Shown: positions 32,408-40,361 of the stretch, one piece after another
Position numbering within the stretch: the stretch's first letter is position 1
Layout: each line of letters starts with the position of its first letter
Made by a program: the position numbers and the translations under genes
Notes under the pieces: model-generated
Seen by the model: the letters and a program-made list of their open reading frames with translations, nothing else
Database searches by the model: none
What the model was told of the DNA's origin: nothing
Assembly (NCBI GenBank): GCA_903928115.1
Contig: CAIYPP010000020.1
Coordinates: forward strand, 1 to 64,000
Reading direction: 5' to 3'
DNA: 64,000 nt
Origin: an uncultured Planctomycetota bacterium
GTDB lineage: Bacteria; Planctomycetota; UBA1135; GCA-002686595

Positions 32408-33427
32408 ATGGGTGACATGGCACGCGCTCGGAAGATCGTCGGTGGTGTGGTGGGGCTCCTCGCGCTCGCGGTCGGACTGACGGCCTGCGCGGGGCTCTCG
32501 AAGGAAGAGGTGGGCGCGCGCCTGCTCGCCCTCCCGAAGAACGCGGAGCTCCAAAAGCTCGGCGTGCAGGTGCGCGCAGGTAAAGCCAAGGTTGGGGGGC
32601 GCGAGCTCGAAGCCGAGTTTCGTTACCTCCACATCCCCGCGCGTCCGGGGGCCGGTGGGGCGCCGATCGTGTTCCTCCACGGCACGCCCTCGACGATGAC
32701 GAACTGGGCGGCGCTGCTCTTCGCGCCCGGAGCAGAGCCCGCGCTCGCGGGCGACTGCGATGTGTACTTGCTCGAGGTGGCTGGACACGGACAGTGCCGG
32801 ACCCAGCTCGACGCGTACACCTTCCAGTCCTGCGCCGACTGGGCGACGAGCTTCCTCGCGGCGCTCGACCTGCGCGGTGTCACCCTCGTCGGGCAGAGCT
32901 ACGGCGGCGAGTTCGCGTGGCGTGCCGCGCTCGACGCGCCTGAGCGCGTCGCCAAGCTCGTGCTGATCGACTCCTCGGGCTACGCCCGAGCCGACGGCGA
33001 GTGGCTCCCCGAAGAGCACAAGCTGCGCGAGTGGCCCGGTGCGCAGTGGGGCTACGTGCTCAACGACCGCGAGCGCATCCGCCCCGCGCTGCAGCTGCAC
33101 TTCGGCGTGCCGATCCTCGAAGATCAGCTCGACGAGATGTTCCTGTGCTGCGACAACTCGGACAACTGGCGCGCGATGACCGAGCTGTGCCGCGATGAAA
33201 ACGGCACGCGCGAGGCCGAAATCGCGAAGATCACGCAGCCCACGCTCCTCGTCTGGGGTGAGCGCGACATCGCCTACACGCCCGAAAAAGTCGGCGCGCG
33301 CTTCGCGCGCGACATCGCGGGCTCGCGACTCGCGGTGATCCCTCAAGCGGGCCACTACCCGCACGAGGAGCGCGTCGACGACGTGCGGCGCGAGCTCCGT
33401 GCATTTCACTTTGGAGGCGACAAGTGA
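32408..33427 (+). CDS. Alpha/beta-hydrolase lipoprotein, about 339 aa
   Basis: The N-terminus has a signal ending in a good lipobox (LALAVGLTACAG), so it is probably lipid-anchored. The hydrolase core has the oxyanion-side HGTPSTMTNW, the nucleophile elbow GQSYGG, a late Asp in LVWGERDIAYTP and the catalytic His in IPQAGHYPHEER. All triad residues are present. Start is ATG at 32408 or 32417. It could be an esterase, epoxide hydrolase or haloalkane-type enzyme; sequence alone does not decide. Its last bases contain the start of the next gene. Confidence 0.87.
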   Translation: MGDMARARKIVGGVVGLLALAVGLTACAGLSKEEVGARLLALPKNAELQKLGVQVRAGKAKVGGRELEAEFRYLHIPARPGAGGAPIVFLHGTPSTMTNWAALLFAPGAEPALAGDCDVYLLEVAGHGQCRTQLDAYTFQSCADWATSFLAALDLRGVTLVGQSYGGEFAWRAALDAPERVAKLVLIDSSGYARADGEWLPEEHKLREWPGAQWGYVLNDRERIRPALQLHFGVPILEDQLDEMFLCCDNSDNWRAMTELCRDENGTREAEIAKITQPTLLVWGERDIAYTPEKVGARFARDIAGSRLAVIPQAGHYPHEERVDDVRRELRAFHFGGDK

Positions 33428-34464
33428 ACGCCTTGCTCGCAGCGCTCGCGCTGGCAGCAGGCGCGGACGTCGCGCCGCGCAGCGCGGAGCCCGGCACGCC
33501 GCCTAGCGCGATTTTTCCGCTCGAGTGGCGCCTCCCTGAAGCACTTTGGCGTCCGGCGGACGGTTCGGAGGGCGCCGCGCTACCGCTGACGATGCCGACG
33601 TTGCTCGCCGAGCGTTTCGACGCACCGCAGCCGTGGATGCAGAGCTTCGGCGACATCGTTGCGCACCATCGCACGCGAGGCGGCGATCGCGCCGCGCTCG
33701 ACGCCGTGCTCGCGGAGCTCCGCGACGCGGCACCCGCGCTCCATGCGCGCATCGGACGCTTGCTCGAAGACGTCCTCGATGCGCGCGCACTCGCGAATCC
33801 GGCGTGGAACCCCAACCGCGAGCTCCGCGACGACGGCATCCACTTCGGTCCGCTGCTCGCGCGCCAACAGAGCAGCGCGGAGCCGTGGAAGTCGCACTCC
33901 GGCGACCGCACCTTCCATCAGGCCGTGACGTTCGTCCGTGCCGACCTCGACGCCATCGTCGGGGCGATCCACGACTACGCGACGTCGATCCGCGACCCCG
34001 GCACGAGCTACGAGCGCCTCGAGCCTGTGCTCGATTCCATGCTCACGGGCTCCGTGCCGGACCTCGGCCCTTTTGCCACTCTGCGCGTGCGCGTGCGCTC
34101 CGATTTGCCTTTTCCCTTCACGCACTACGACTGCGACCTGCGCGTCCTGCACTCCTTGGAGCAGAGCACGTTGGTGACGGACATCTACTCGCCCAGCGCG
34201 GATTTCCGCTGGTTTGCGGGCAAGGACTGGTACCTCCCGGTGCGCGATAGCGCAGGGCAGTGGCAGGGCACATTGATCGTGCGCATCAGCGGCTTCGATC
34301 TCTCGGGCGTGCCCGATGGCGACGAGGACCGCATGACGGGCACGCGCACCGCGCTCGGCAGCGTCCGACGACGCGCGGAGGCCAGCTTTGCTGCGAGCGG
34401 CGCAGCACCGCGCACGATCGAAGGCGCTATTCCGTCGTTCCGCGCCACGACGCCGAAGCGCTGA
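33424..34464 (+). CDS. Exported protein of unknown function coupled to hydrolase, 346 aa
   Basis: A GTG at 33424 overlaps the hydrolase stop codon. The first residues look like a short signal ([16 protein letters not shown]). The middle has conserved-looking Trp/His residues (WNPNRELRDDGIHFGPLLA, HSGDRTFHQAVTFVRADL). The C-terminal part has a beta-rich segment (ATLRVRVRSDLPFPFTHYDC, then TDIYSPSADFRWFAG). No family is recognised. It is probably secreted and works with the hydrolase, from context only. Confidence 0.75.
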   Translation: MNALLAALALAAGADVAPRSAEPGTPPSAIFPLEWRLPEALWRPADGSEGAALPLTMPTLLAERFDAPQPWMQSFGDIVAHHRTRGGDRAALDAVLAELRDAAPALHARIGRLLEDVLDARALANPAWNPNRELRDDGIHFGPLLARQQSSAEPWKSHSGDRTFHQAVTFVRADLDAIVGAIHDYATSIRDPGTSYERLEPVLDSMLTGSVPDLGPFATLRVRVRSDLPFPFTHYDCDLRVLHSLEQSTLVTDIYSPSADFRWFAGKDWYLPVRDSAGQWQGTLIVRISGFDLSGVPDGDEDRMTGTRTALGSVRRRAEASFAASGAAPRTIEGAIPSFRATTPKR

Positions 34465-34558
34465 GCGCTGGATCGGGCGCGGGCGGCTCCGTAACCTCTG
34501 CGCCTTCGTTCCCCGCTCTCCAAGTCCCTTTCATGCCCGGGTGGGCAGGAAGTGTCCG

Positions 34559-36151
34559 ATGAACAACAAGGTTGTGCGTGCTCTCCTGAGCGTCTCCGAC
34601 AAGACCGGCCTCGAGGGCTTCGCCCGTCAGCTCCACCAGATGGGTGTCGAGCTGCTCTCGACCGGCGGTACGTACAAGTCGCTCGCCAGCGCGGGCATCC
34701 CGGTGCGCGAGGTCTCGCAGTACACGGGCTTCCCCGAGATGATGCACGGGCGCGTGAAGACGCTGCACCCCAAGGTGCACGGCGGGATTTTGGCCCTGCG
34801 CGACGACGCGGGCCACGTCGCCTCGATGAAGGAGCACGGCATCTCCGGCATCGACTTGGTCGTCATCAACCTCTATCCGTTCGAGGCGACGGTCGCGAAG
34901 GAAGGCGTCTCGCGCGAAGAGGCGATCGAGCAGATCGACATCGGCGGACCTTCGATGGTGCGCTCGGCGGCGAAGAACCACCGCTTCGTCGGCATCGTGA
35001 CCGACCCGGCCGACTACGGCCGCGTGCTCGACGAGCTGCAGAGCCACGGCGGCGCGCTCGGCGATGGGCTGCGGCGCGAGCTCGCACTCAAGGCCTTCCA
35101 GACCACTTCGCGCTACGACGCCGCGATCGCCGCGTGGCTGTTCGAGCAGGAGCAGAAGGATGGGCGTGCGCAGGATCCCTACCCCGAGGTCGCCGCGCTC
35201 GTCGGCCGCAAGGTGATGAGCCTGCGCTACGGCGAGAATCCGCACCAGACCGCTGCGTTCTATGCGCAGTCGGGCGTGCGCGAGCCCTCGATCGCCACCG
35301 CCGAAATCCAGAACGGCAAGCAGCTCTCCTACAACAACTTGGTCGACCTCGACTCGGCTCTGGCGCTCGCCAAGGAGTTCGACGAGCCCTTCGTCGCGGT
35401 CCTCAAGCACAACAACCCCTGCGGCGCCGCAGCCGGAGCGACTCTCGCGGAAGCGCTCGAAAAGGCCTGGGCCGGCGATCCCGTTTCGGCCTTCGGTTCC
35501 GTGCTCGCCTTCACGCGCCCCCTCGACCTCGCGGCCGCCGAGTTCCTCGTCTCGGGCAATCGCTTCGTCGAGGCGATCGTCGCTCCGAGCTTCGACGCCG
35601 ACGCCTTTGCCCTGCTCACGCAGAAGCCGAAGTGGGGAAAGAGTGTGCGACTGCTCGCCTGCGGTCCCTTCACGGGCGCCGGGCGCGACGCTCGCGATCT
35701 CGAGTGGAAGAAGATGGTCGGTGGCTTCCTGCTCCAGCAGCGCGACCTCGCAGCCGAGGGCCACGGGGATTGCAAAGTGGTCACGCAGACGGCCCCCAGT
35801 GAGGAGCAGCTGAAGGCCATGTTCTTCGCGGCGCGCGTATGCAAGCACGTGAAGTCGAATGCGATCGTGGTCGCGAGCGGGACCGAGGTGCTCGGCGTCG
35901 GCGCCGGACAGATGAGCCGCGTCGACAGCGTCCGCCTTGCGATTCAGAAGGCCGGCGCCCGCGCCAAGGGCTCGGTGCTCGCCTCCGATGCGTTCTTCCC
36001 CTTCCCCGACGGGGTCGAGACCGCGATCGAAGGCGGCGTCGTCGCCTTCCTGCAACCCGGTGGTTCGGTGCGCGACGCCGAGGTGATCGCCGCCTGCGAC
36101 CAGCGGGGCGCGAGCATGGTCTTTACGGGCGTGCGCCACTTCCGTCATTGA
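34559..36151 (+). CDS. purH: Bifunctional AICAR transformylase / IMP cyclohydrolase PurH, 530 aa
   Basis: PurH carries out the last two steps of de novo IMP synthesis. The N-terminal IMP cyclohydrolase domain has [19 protein letters not shown] and [20 protein letters not shown]. The AICAR transformylase domain has [12 protein letters not shown], the catalytic Lys-His in [12 protein letters not shown], and [13 protein letters not shown] near the end. Length is typical. ATG 34559 is chosen to match the family N-terminus. A weak hairpin (36160-36174) follows. Confidence 0.96.
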   Translation: MNNKVVRALLSVSDKTGLEGFARQLHQMGVELLSTGGTYKSLASAGIPVREVSQYTGFPEMMHGRVKTLHPKVHGGILALRDDAGHVASMKEHGISGIDLVVINLYPFEATVAKEGVSREEAIEQIDIGGPSMVRSAAKNHRFVGIVTDPADYGRVLDELQSHGGALGDGLRRELALKAFQTTSRYDAAIAAWLFEQEQKDGRAQDPYPEVAALVGRKVMSLRYGENPHQTAAFYAQSGVREPSIATAEIQNGKQLSYNNLVDLDSALALAKEFDEPFVAVLKHNNPCGAAAGATLAEALEKAWAGDPVSAFGSVLAFTRPLDLAAAEFLVSGNRFVEAIVAPSFDADAFALLTQKPKWGKSVRLLACGPFTGAGRDARDLEWKKMVGGFLLQQRDLAAEGHGDCKVVTQTAPSEEQLKAMFFAARVCKHVKSNAIVVASGTEVLGVGAGQMSRVDSVRLAIQKAGARAKGSVLASDAFFPFPDGVETAIEGGVVAFLQPGGSVRDAEVIAACDQRGASMVFTGVRHFRH

Positions 36152-36159
36152 GCTGTAAG

Positions 36160-36174
36160 GCGGCCGCTGGCCGC
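36160..36174 (+). terminator. Weak hairpin after purH
   Basis: GCGGCC at 36160-36165 pairs with GGCCGC at 36169-36174 around a 3-base loop, nine bases after the purH stop, followed by TTCCTC. The stem is short and the T-run poor. Confidence 0.3.
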
Positions 36175-36212
36175 TTCCTCAGGTCCTCCGAATCGACTAA
36201 TCTGTCCGCGCG

Positions 36213-36767
36213 TTGAAGACGACGCTTCAGAAAGTCGCGGCAGGGGACGCGGCGGCGGTGCAGGAGTGCATCGACCGCTACGGCGGCCTCGTCTACACGC
36301 TCGCACGGCGCATGTGCCCGGCCGGTGCGGAGGTCGACGACGCCGTTCAGGAGGTCTTCATCGAGCTCTGGCGCAAGGCCGAGCGCTACGACCCGGGGAT
36401 CGCCGAAGAGGGCGTCTTCGTGGCGATGATCGCCCGCCGGCGCCTGATCGACATGCAGCGTCGCCTCGCCCGCCACGGCGGCCAAGACGAGCTTCCGGAG
36501 ACGCTGGAGGCGAGCGGGACCGACGCCCTCGCGGACGCCGAGCTCCGCGACAGCGCCGCGGTGGCCGAGCGGGCCTTTGCGGAGCTGCGCCCCGAGCAAC
36601 AGAAGGTGCTGCGTCTCGCTGTTTGGGATGGTCTCTCGCACCAGCGCATTTCCGAGGTGACGGGCCTGCCGCTCGGCACCGTGAAGACCCACGCGCGGCG
36701 CGGCCTGCACAAGCTCCGCGAGCTGCTCTCCCCGTCCCAGACGCCTGTGACCGGGGGTGGCTCGTGA
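36213..36767 (+). CDS. ECF sigma factor, 184 aa
   Basis: Sigma-70 family, regions 2 and 4. Region 2 has YGGLVYTLARRMCPAGAEVDD, then VQEVFIELWRKAERYD and FVAMIARRRLIDMQRR. Region 4 has LRPEQQKVLRLAVWDGLSHQ, and a helix-turn-helix with TGLPLGTVKTHARRGLHKL. The longest frame opens with TTG at 36213; no ATG lies nearby, so a TTG start is accepted. The stop codon overlaps the start of an anti-sigma-like gene, so the two form a sigma/anti-sigma pair of the SigK/RskA kind. Confidence 0.9.
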   Translation: MKTTLQKVAAGDAAAVQECIDRYGGLVYTLARRMCPAGAEVDDAVQEVFIELWRKAERYDPGIAEEGVFVAMIARRRLIDMQRRLARHGGQDELPETLEASGTDALADAELRDSAAVAERAFAELRPEQQKVLRLAVWDGLSHQRISEVTGLPLGTVKTHARRGLHKLRELLSPSQTPVTGGGS

Positions 36768-37591
36768 CGGGTCGAATCCGCACGGACTCGGCGCTCGTAG
36801 ACCTCTGGGCGGACCGTGCGGTGTTTGGACTCGACCCAGATGAAGAACGTGAGCTCGCGCGGCTGGAAGGCGCCGCGGGCGGCTCCGTAGATCCGCGCGA
36901 GGCCGAGTCGCTGGAGCTGGCTGCGGCCTCGGTCGCCCTGCTGCTGGCGTCCCGCCGCATCGAGCCCCTCCCCGCGGCCCTCCGCGCCCGTCTCGAAGGA
37001 GGTGCGCGCGTCTACTTCGCAGCCCGAGCGTCCACTCCGCCGCGCTCTGAGCCGCGCCCGCTCGACCCGGTCGCTGTGCCCGCTCGCCCCGAGCCACGCC
37101 GCTTGGCACCTTGGGCTTGGCTCGCCGCCGCGGCCGCCGCCGCTGTGGCCGTGCTCGGGTGGCTCCCGCGCGAGCGGAGCTCCGAGCCCGCGATCGCAAC
37201 CGCGGCGCCTGCGGCAGCCGAGCTGCGCGCAGCGCTCCTGCGCGAGACCGACACCCTCCGCGTTGAAGCGAGCGGCACGGACCTCGCGAAGAACGCGGGC
37301 GGTGACGTCGTCTGGCAGACCCGCGCGCAGTCGGGCTGGATGCGGCTCGTCGATCTGCCCCCGAACGACCCGCAGGTCGAGCAGTACCAGCTGTGGATCT
37401 TCGACGAGGCCCAGAAGCACCCCGTCGACGGCGGTGTCTTCAACGTGACGCGCGCCGGAGAGGTGCTCGTGCCCATCGACGCCAAGCTGCGCGTCGTCAA
37501 GCCGACGCTGTTTGCGATCACGATCGAGAAGCCGGGCGGCGTCGTGGTCAGCGACCGCGAGCGCATCGCCTGGGTCGCGAAGCCCATCTGA
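36764..37591 (+). CDS. RskA-type membrane anti-sigma factor, 275 aa
   Basis: A GTG at 36764 overlaps the stop of the sigma gene. The N-terminal cytosolic part has the usual short helical segment (LWADRAVFGLDPDEERELARL). One transmembrane helix follows (APWAWLAAAAAAAVAVLGWL, about residues 115-134). The C-terminal part matches the RskA domain: GWMRLVDLPPNDPQVEQYQL, WIFDEAQKHPVDGGVF, and a final TLFAITIEKPGGVVVSD. It holds the sigma factor inactive at the membrane until a signal releases it. Confidence 0.87.
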   Translation: MTGRIRTDSALVDLWADRAVFGLDPDEERELARLEGAAGGSVDPREAESLELAAASVALLLASRRIEPLPAALRARLEGGARVYFAARASTPPRSEPRPLDPVAVPARPEPRRLAPWAWLAAAAAAAVAVLGWLPRERSSEPAIATAAPAAAELRAALLRETDTLRVEASGTDLAKNAGGDVVWQTRAQSGWMRLVDLPPNDPQVEQYQLWIFDEAQKHPVDGGVFNVTRAGEVLVPIDAKLRVVKPTLFAITIEKPGGVVVSDRERIAWVAKPI

Positions 37592-37603
37592 CGATCCGCG
37601 GGC

Positions 37604-38938
37604 TTAGTGAGCCGCTCGCGCGGTGCGCCGCACCGCGTAGCCGCAGGCGAGGAACAGGGCCAAGCCGCCCCAGAACCAGACGCCCCATGCTTCCGCGAAG
37701 TCGCTGCCGCGCTCGCCCAGCACACCCGAGCCACTGAGGCCGTGCAGTAGGGAGCTCGCGATCAGCGCGGCAGCGCTCGCGCGCCACACGGGATTTCGCA
37801 TGCCGCGGCGAGTGAGCTGTCCCAAGAGATACGCGAGCGGCACGCAGAGCGTGACGTAGTGCTGCTTCCAGCTGCGCTCGGAGAGGAAGAGCATCAAGAG
37901 TACGAGCAGCGCGAGCTCGCCGAGCGTTGAGTCTTCCGCGCGGCGGGCTCGTGGCACGCATGCGAACCATGCGGCGATGGCGAGCAGTCCGAAGGCGAGC
38001 GCGCGGAATGTGAGCTGGAGCGCGCCGGGGCTGAGCGCGATCACATGGATCGAGACGTCCGTGTCGAATACGCCGGGCCGCGCGCGGATCGCGGTGCACT
38101 CGCTCGCTACGCGCGCCAGCACTCCGAGCAGCGACTGGTTCGTTTGCTCCGTTTGCATGATCCGTAGCGGCGCTCCGCTCGCGAACGGCTCGACCATCTG
38201 CTGCCACCACCCGGCGAGAAGCTCCACGTGATGCGCGGGCCCCAAGAACAGCATCGGAAGCAACAGGCCGAACACGGCGATCGCCGCGAGCATGTGAACG
38301 CACGCGCGCGGGCTGCGCTTCCACGCGAAGTACGCAAGGAACAGAGCAGGAGTGATCTTGAGCACCGCTCCGAGTCCCGCGAACCAACCCGCAGCGGCCT
38401 CGCGTCCACGCTGCCACTGACGACCCGCCGCCACGACGGCCGCGGCGACCGGAATGTTGATGTTCCCGTGCGCGATATCCGACAAGAGCACGCGCGCGCT
38501 CAGGACGAGCAGGAGCAGCCACGCCCATGGCGGAAACGTGCGCGTCTCGCCCGTCGCCATTCGAACCACGGTCAGGAGCATCCACGCTGCCAGCGCGAGC
38601 TTGAGCCCGGCCCAGAGCATTGCTGCCGGCACGTCATCGAGCGCGAGCAGCGGGCGCAGCGCGAGCGCTGTCGTCGGAAGCGTTGGAAAGCCCTCTCGCG
38701 TCGCGGCATCCTCGCGCGCGTAGATCATCTCGCCGTTCGCGAGCTGCTCGACTTGCGTGCGCCATTTCAGGATGGCGCACTGCCCCTTGCGCGCCTTGTG
38801 GAGCGCTTGCACGAGCGCGAAGGCGACGAGCAGCAGGGCTACCAGCGCCACCGCGCGGCGTGCGGCAGTCGATCGGCGCGGCGTGATGGAGTGCGGTGAA
38901 TCGATGACCGCTCCATCGTCGCGCGCTCGCGCGCGCAT
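37604..38938 (-). CDS. GT87-family (DUF2029) membrane glycosyltransferase, 444 aa
   Basis: A multi-pass membrane protein with about ten hydrophobic helices. It has the GT87-type features: a luminal loop with an acidic residue after helix 1, the conserved DIAHGNINIPVAAAVVA motif, AGLGAVLKITPALFLAYF, and NQSLLGVL. Such enzymes use polyprenyl-phosphate mannose donors. The substrate here is unknown. It begins 13 bases after the protease gene on the same strand, so the two are likely co-transcribed. Confidence 0.85.
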   Translation of the reverse strand: MRARARDDGAVIDSPHSITPRRSTAARRAVALVALLLVAFALVQALHKARKGQCAILKWRTQVEQLANGEMIYAREDAATREGFPTLPTTALALRPLLALDDVPAAMLWAGLKLALAAWMLLTVVRMATGETRTFPPWAWLLLLVLSARVLLSDIAHGNINIPVAAAVVAAGRQWQRGREAAAGWFAGLGAVLKITPALFLAYFAWKRSPRACVHMLAAIAVFGLLLPMLFLGPAHHVELLAGWWQQMVEPFASGAPLRIMQTEQTNQSLLGVLARVASECTAIRARPGVFDTDVSIHVIALSPGALQLTFRALAFGLLAIAAWFACVPRARRAEDSTLGELALLVLLMLFLSERSWKQHYVTLCVPLAYLLGQLTRRGMRNPVWRASAAALIASSLLHGLSGSGVLGERGSDFAEAWGVWFWGGLALFLACGYAVRRTARAAH

Positions 38939-38951
38939 GCAAGCGCGAGGG

Positions 38952-40139
38952 CTAGCGCGGCGCCGAGGCGGTGCGCGTGTCGACCTGTGCGCCGAGGCGG
39001 CTGGCGTGGCCCGAGCGGTCGAGCCACTCGTAGATCACCGGCATCGGCGTCGCGAGGCCCATGTGCGGGACGATCGTGCTGCGCGCAGAGCCGTGCGTGT
39101 AGATCTTCGAGAAGATGCCGATCAGCTTGTGGGTGCGCGCGTCGAAGATCCCGCCGCCCGAGTTGCCGATGTACGTGGGCGCGCTGATCATCCAGTAGCG
39201 GATGCCGTCGACGACGTGCGTCGTCGATGCGACCTCGCCCGAGGTCGGGATCGGGTCGTTGCCCAGCGGGCAGCCGACGGCGTAGACCGTATCGAAGGTG
39301 TCGACGCGCCCGAGTTCGTCGTGACCCGCCAGCCGCGCGCCGTGCGGGACGCGCCGATCGAAGTCCATCTCGAGCAGCGCGATGTCGAGACCGACGTCGT
39401 ACGCCACCATGTGCGCGGTCTCGTCGCTCGTCGAGCCGTCCGGCTCATACATGCGAACCGGAACGGGCGAGTCGACGCGTTCGATGGATCCGTAGATATC
39501 GCGTACGACATGCCACGAGGTGAGGACGTGCGTGACCCAGCCTTCGCCGCTCGTTCGGGGCTGCGACTCGAGCAGCACGCCACTGCCCACCGTGGTGTCG
39601 CCCGAGAGCTGGACCACGGGCCCGACGAGGTCGTGCCACAGCTTGTCCGTGTCCGGCTCGCCGAGCAGCGGTTCGACACGCTTCGAGAGGTCGAGAATGC
39701 GTTGCTCGCCGAGCTCGGAGGTGCGCGACGCGAGGGCCCGCAGCTCATCGAGGTCGCGTTGGCGTCGGCCGAGATCGGCCGTGAGTTCGTCGAGCTTGCC
39801 CTCGATCGCCTCGGGCTCGCGATCGCCCCAGCGCTGCTCCCAGCCGTCGAGCCGGTCGTCCTGCGCGGCGATGGCGCAGCGCTCGCGGTCGAGTGCGTTC
39901 GAGACCGCGGCGAGCTCGGCGGCGAGGCGATCCGGCCGATCGTCGCCCTCGTAGGTCGCGCGCGCCTCCTCGAGCGAGCGGCGCAGGTTCTCGAGGCGCC
40001 GCGCGAGCTCGCGCGTGTGTTCGACTTCGACCCGCGGCACCTGCTCGAGCTCCGCGAGCCGGCTCTCGAGTTCCATGATGCGATCCGCGGCCAAGACGGC
40101 CGCGGCAAGGATGCCGCCGAGGAGCAGGGGTCGGGTCAT
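38952..40139 (-). CDS. Trypsin-like serine protease with N-terminal coiled coil, 395 aa
   Basis: The start at 40139 gives one N-terminal hydrophobic segment (RPLLLGGILAAAVLA), probably a membrane anchor. Residues 20-155 are a long charged coiled coil (ESRLAELEQV, ELARRLENLRRSLEEARA). The protease domain follows with His210 (LTSWHVV), Asp252 (GLDIALLEM) and Ser327 (GNSGGGIF), a complete triad. It is therefore an active S1-type protease held at a distance from the membrane. No PDZ domain follows. Frames upstream of 40139 are out of context. Confidence 0.87.
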   Translation of the reverse strand: MTRPLLLGGILAAAVLAADRIMELESRLAELEQVPRVEVEHTRELARRLENLRRSLEEARATYEGDDRPDRLAAELAAVSNALDRERCAIAAQDDRLDGWEQRWGDREPEAIEGKLDELTADLGRRQRDLDELRALASRTSELGEQRILDLSKRVEPLLGEPDTDKLWHDLVGPVVQLSGDTTVGSGVLLESQPRTSGEGWVTHVLTSWHVVRDIYGSIERVDSPVPVRMYEPDGSTSDETAHMVAYDVGLDIALLEMDFDRRVPHGARLAGHDELGRVDTFDTVYAVGCPLGNDPIPTSGEVASTTHVVDGIRYWMISAPTYIGNSGGGIFDARTHKLIGIFSKIYTHGSARSTIVPHMGLATPMPVIYEWLDRSGHASRLGAQVDTRTASAPR

Positions 40140-40302
40140 GGTGGGGATCGTAGAGGAGGAGAGCCGCGCGGCGGCGCCGAGCGGTCGCGAAGAGCCCTTT
40201 CGACGCTCTGCCATCCGCGAAGGAAGTTGCAAATGGGCGCGTCGGACCGTCGCCCTCCGGCCCGCGAAGAACTTTCCATGTCCGCGATGGCTCCGAAAAC
40301 GA

Positions 40303-40340
40303 CTTCGCCCACCCCCGGGGCGGGCCGGGAGTGGGCGAAG
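40303..40340 (-). terminator. Intrinsic terminator of the transglutaminase-like operon
   Basis: CTTCGCCCAC at 40303-40312 pairs with GTGGGCGAAG at 40331-40340, with partial CGG/CCG pairing inside. On the minus strand the stem is followed by TCGTTTTCGG, a four-T run. It lies 22 bases after the stop of the gene at 40362. Confidence 0.75.
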
Positions 40341-40361
40341 AAGGGGTCGGAGAACGCCTTC

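Noticed and set aside
32258-33409. Extension of the HExxH protein to a 1226-residue frame
   Set aside because: The added part overlaps the alpha/beta-hydrolase gene on the other strand and carries no signal. The start at 32257 gives a proper signal peptide.
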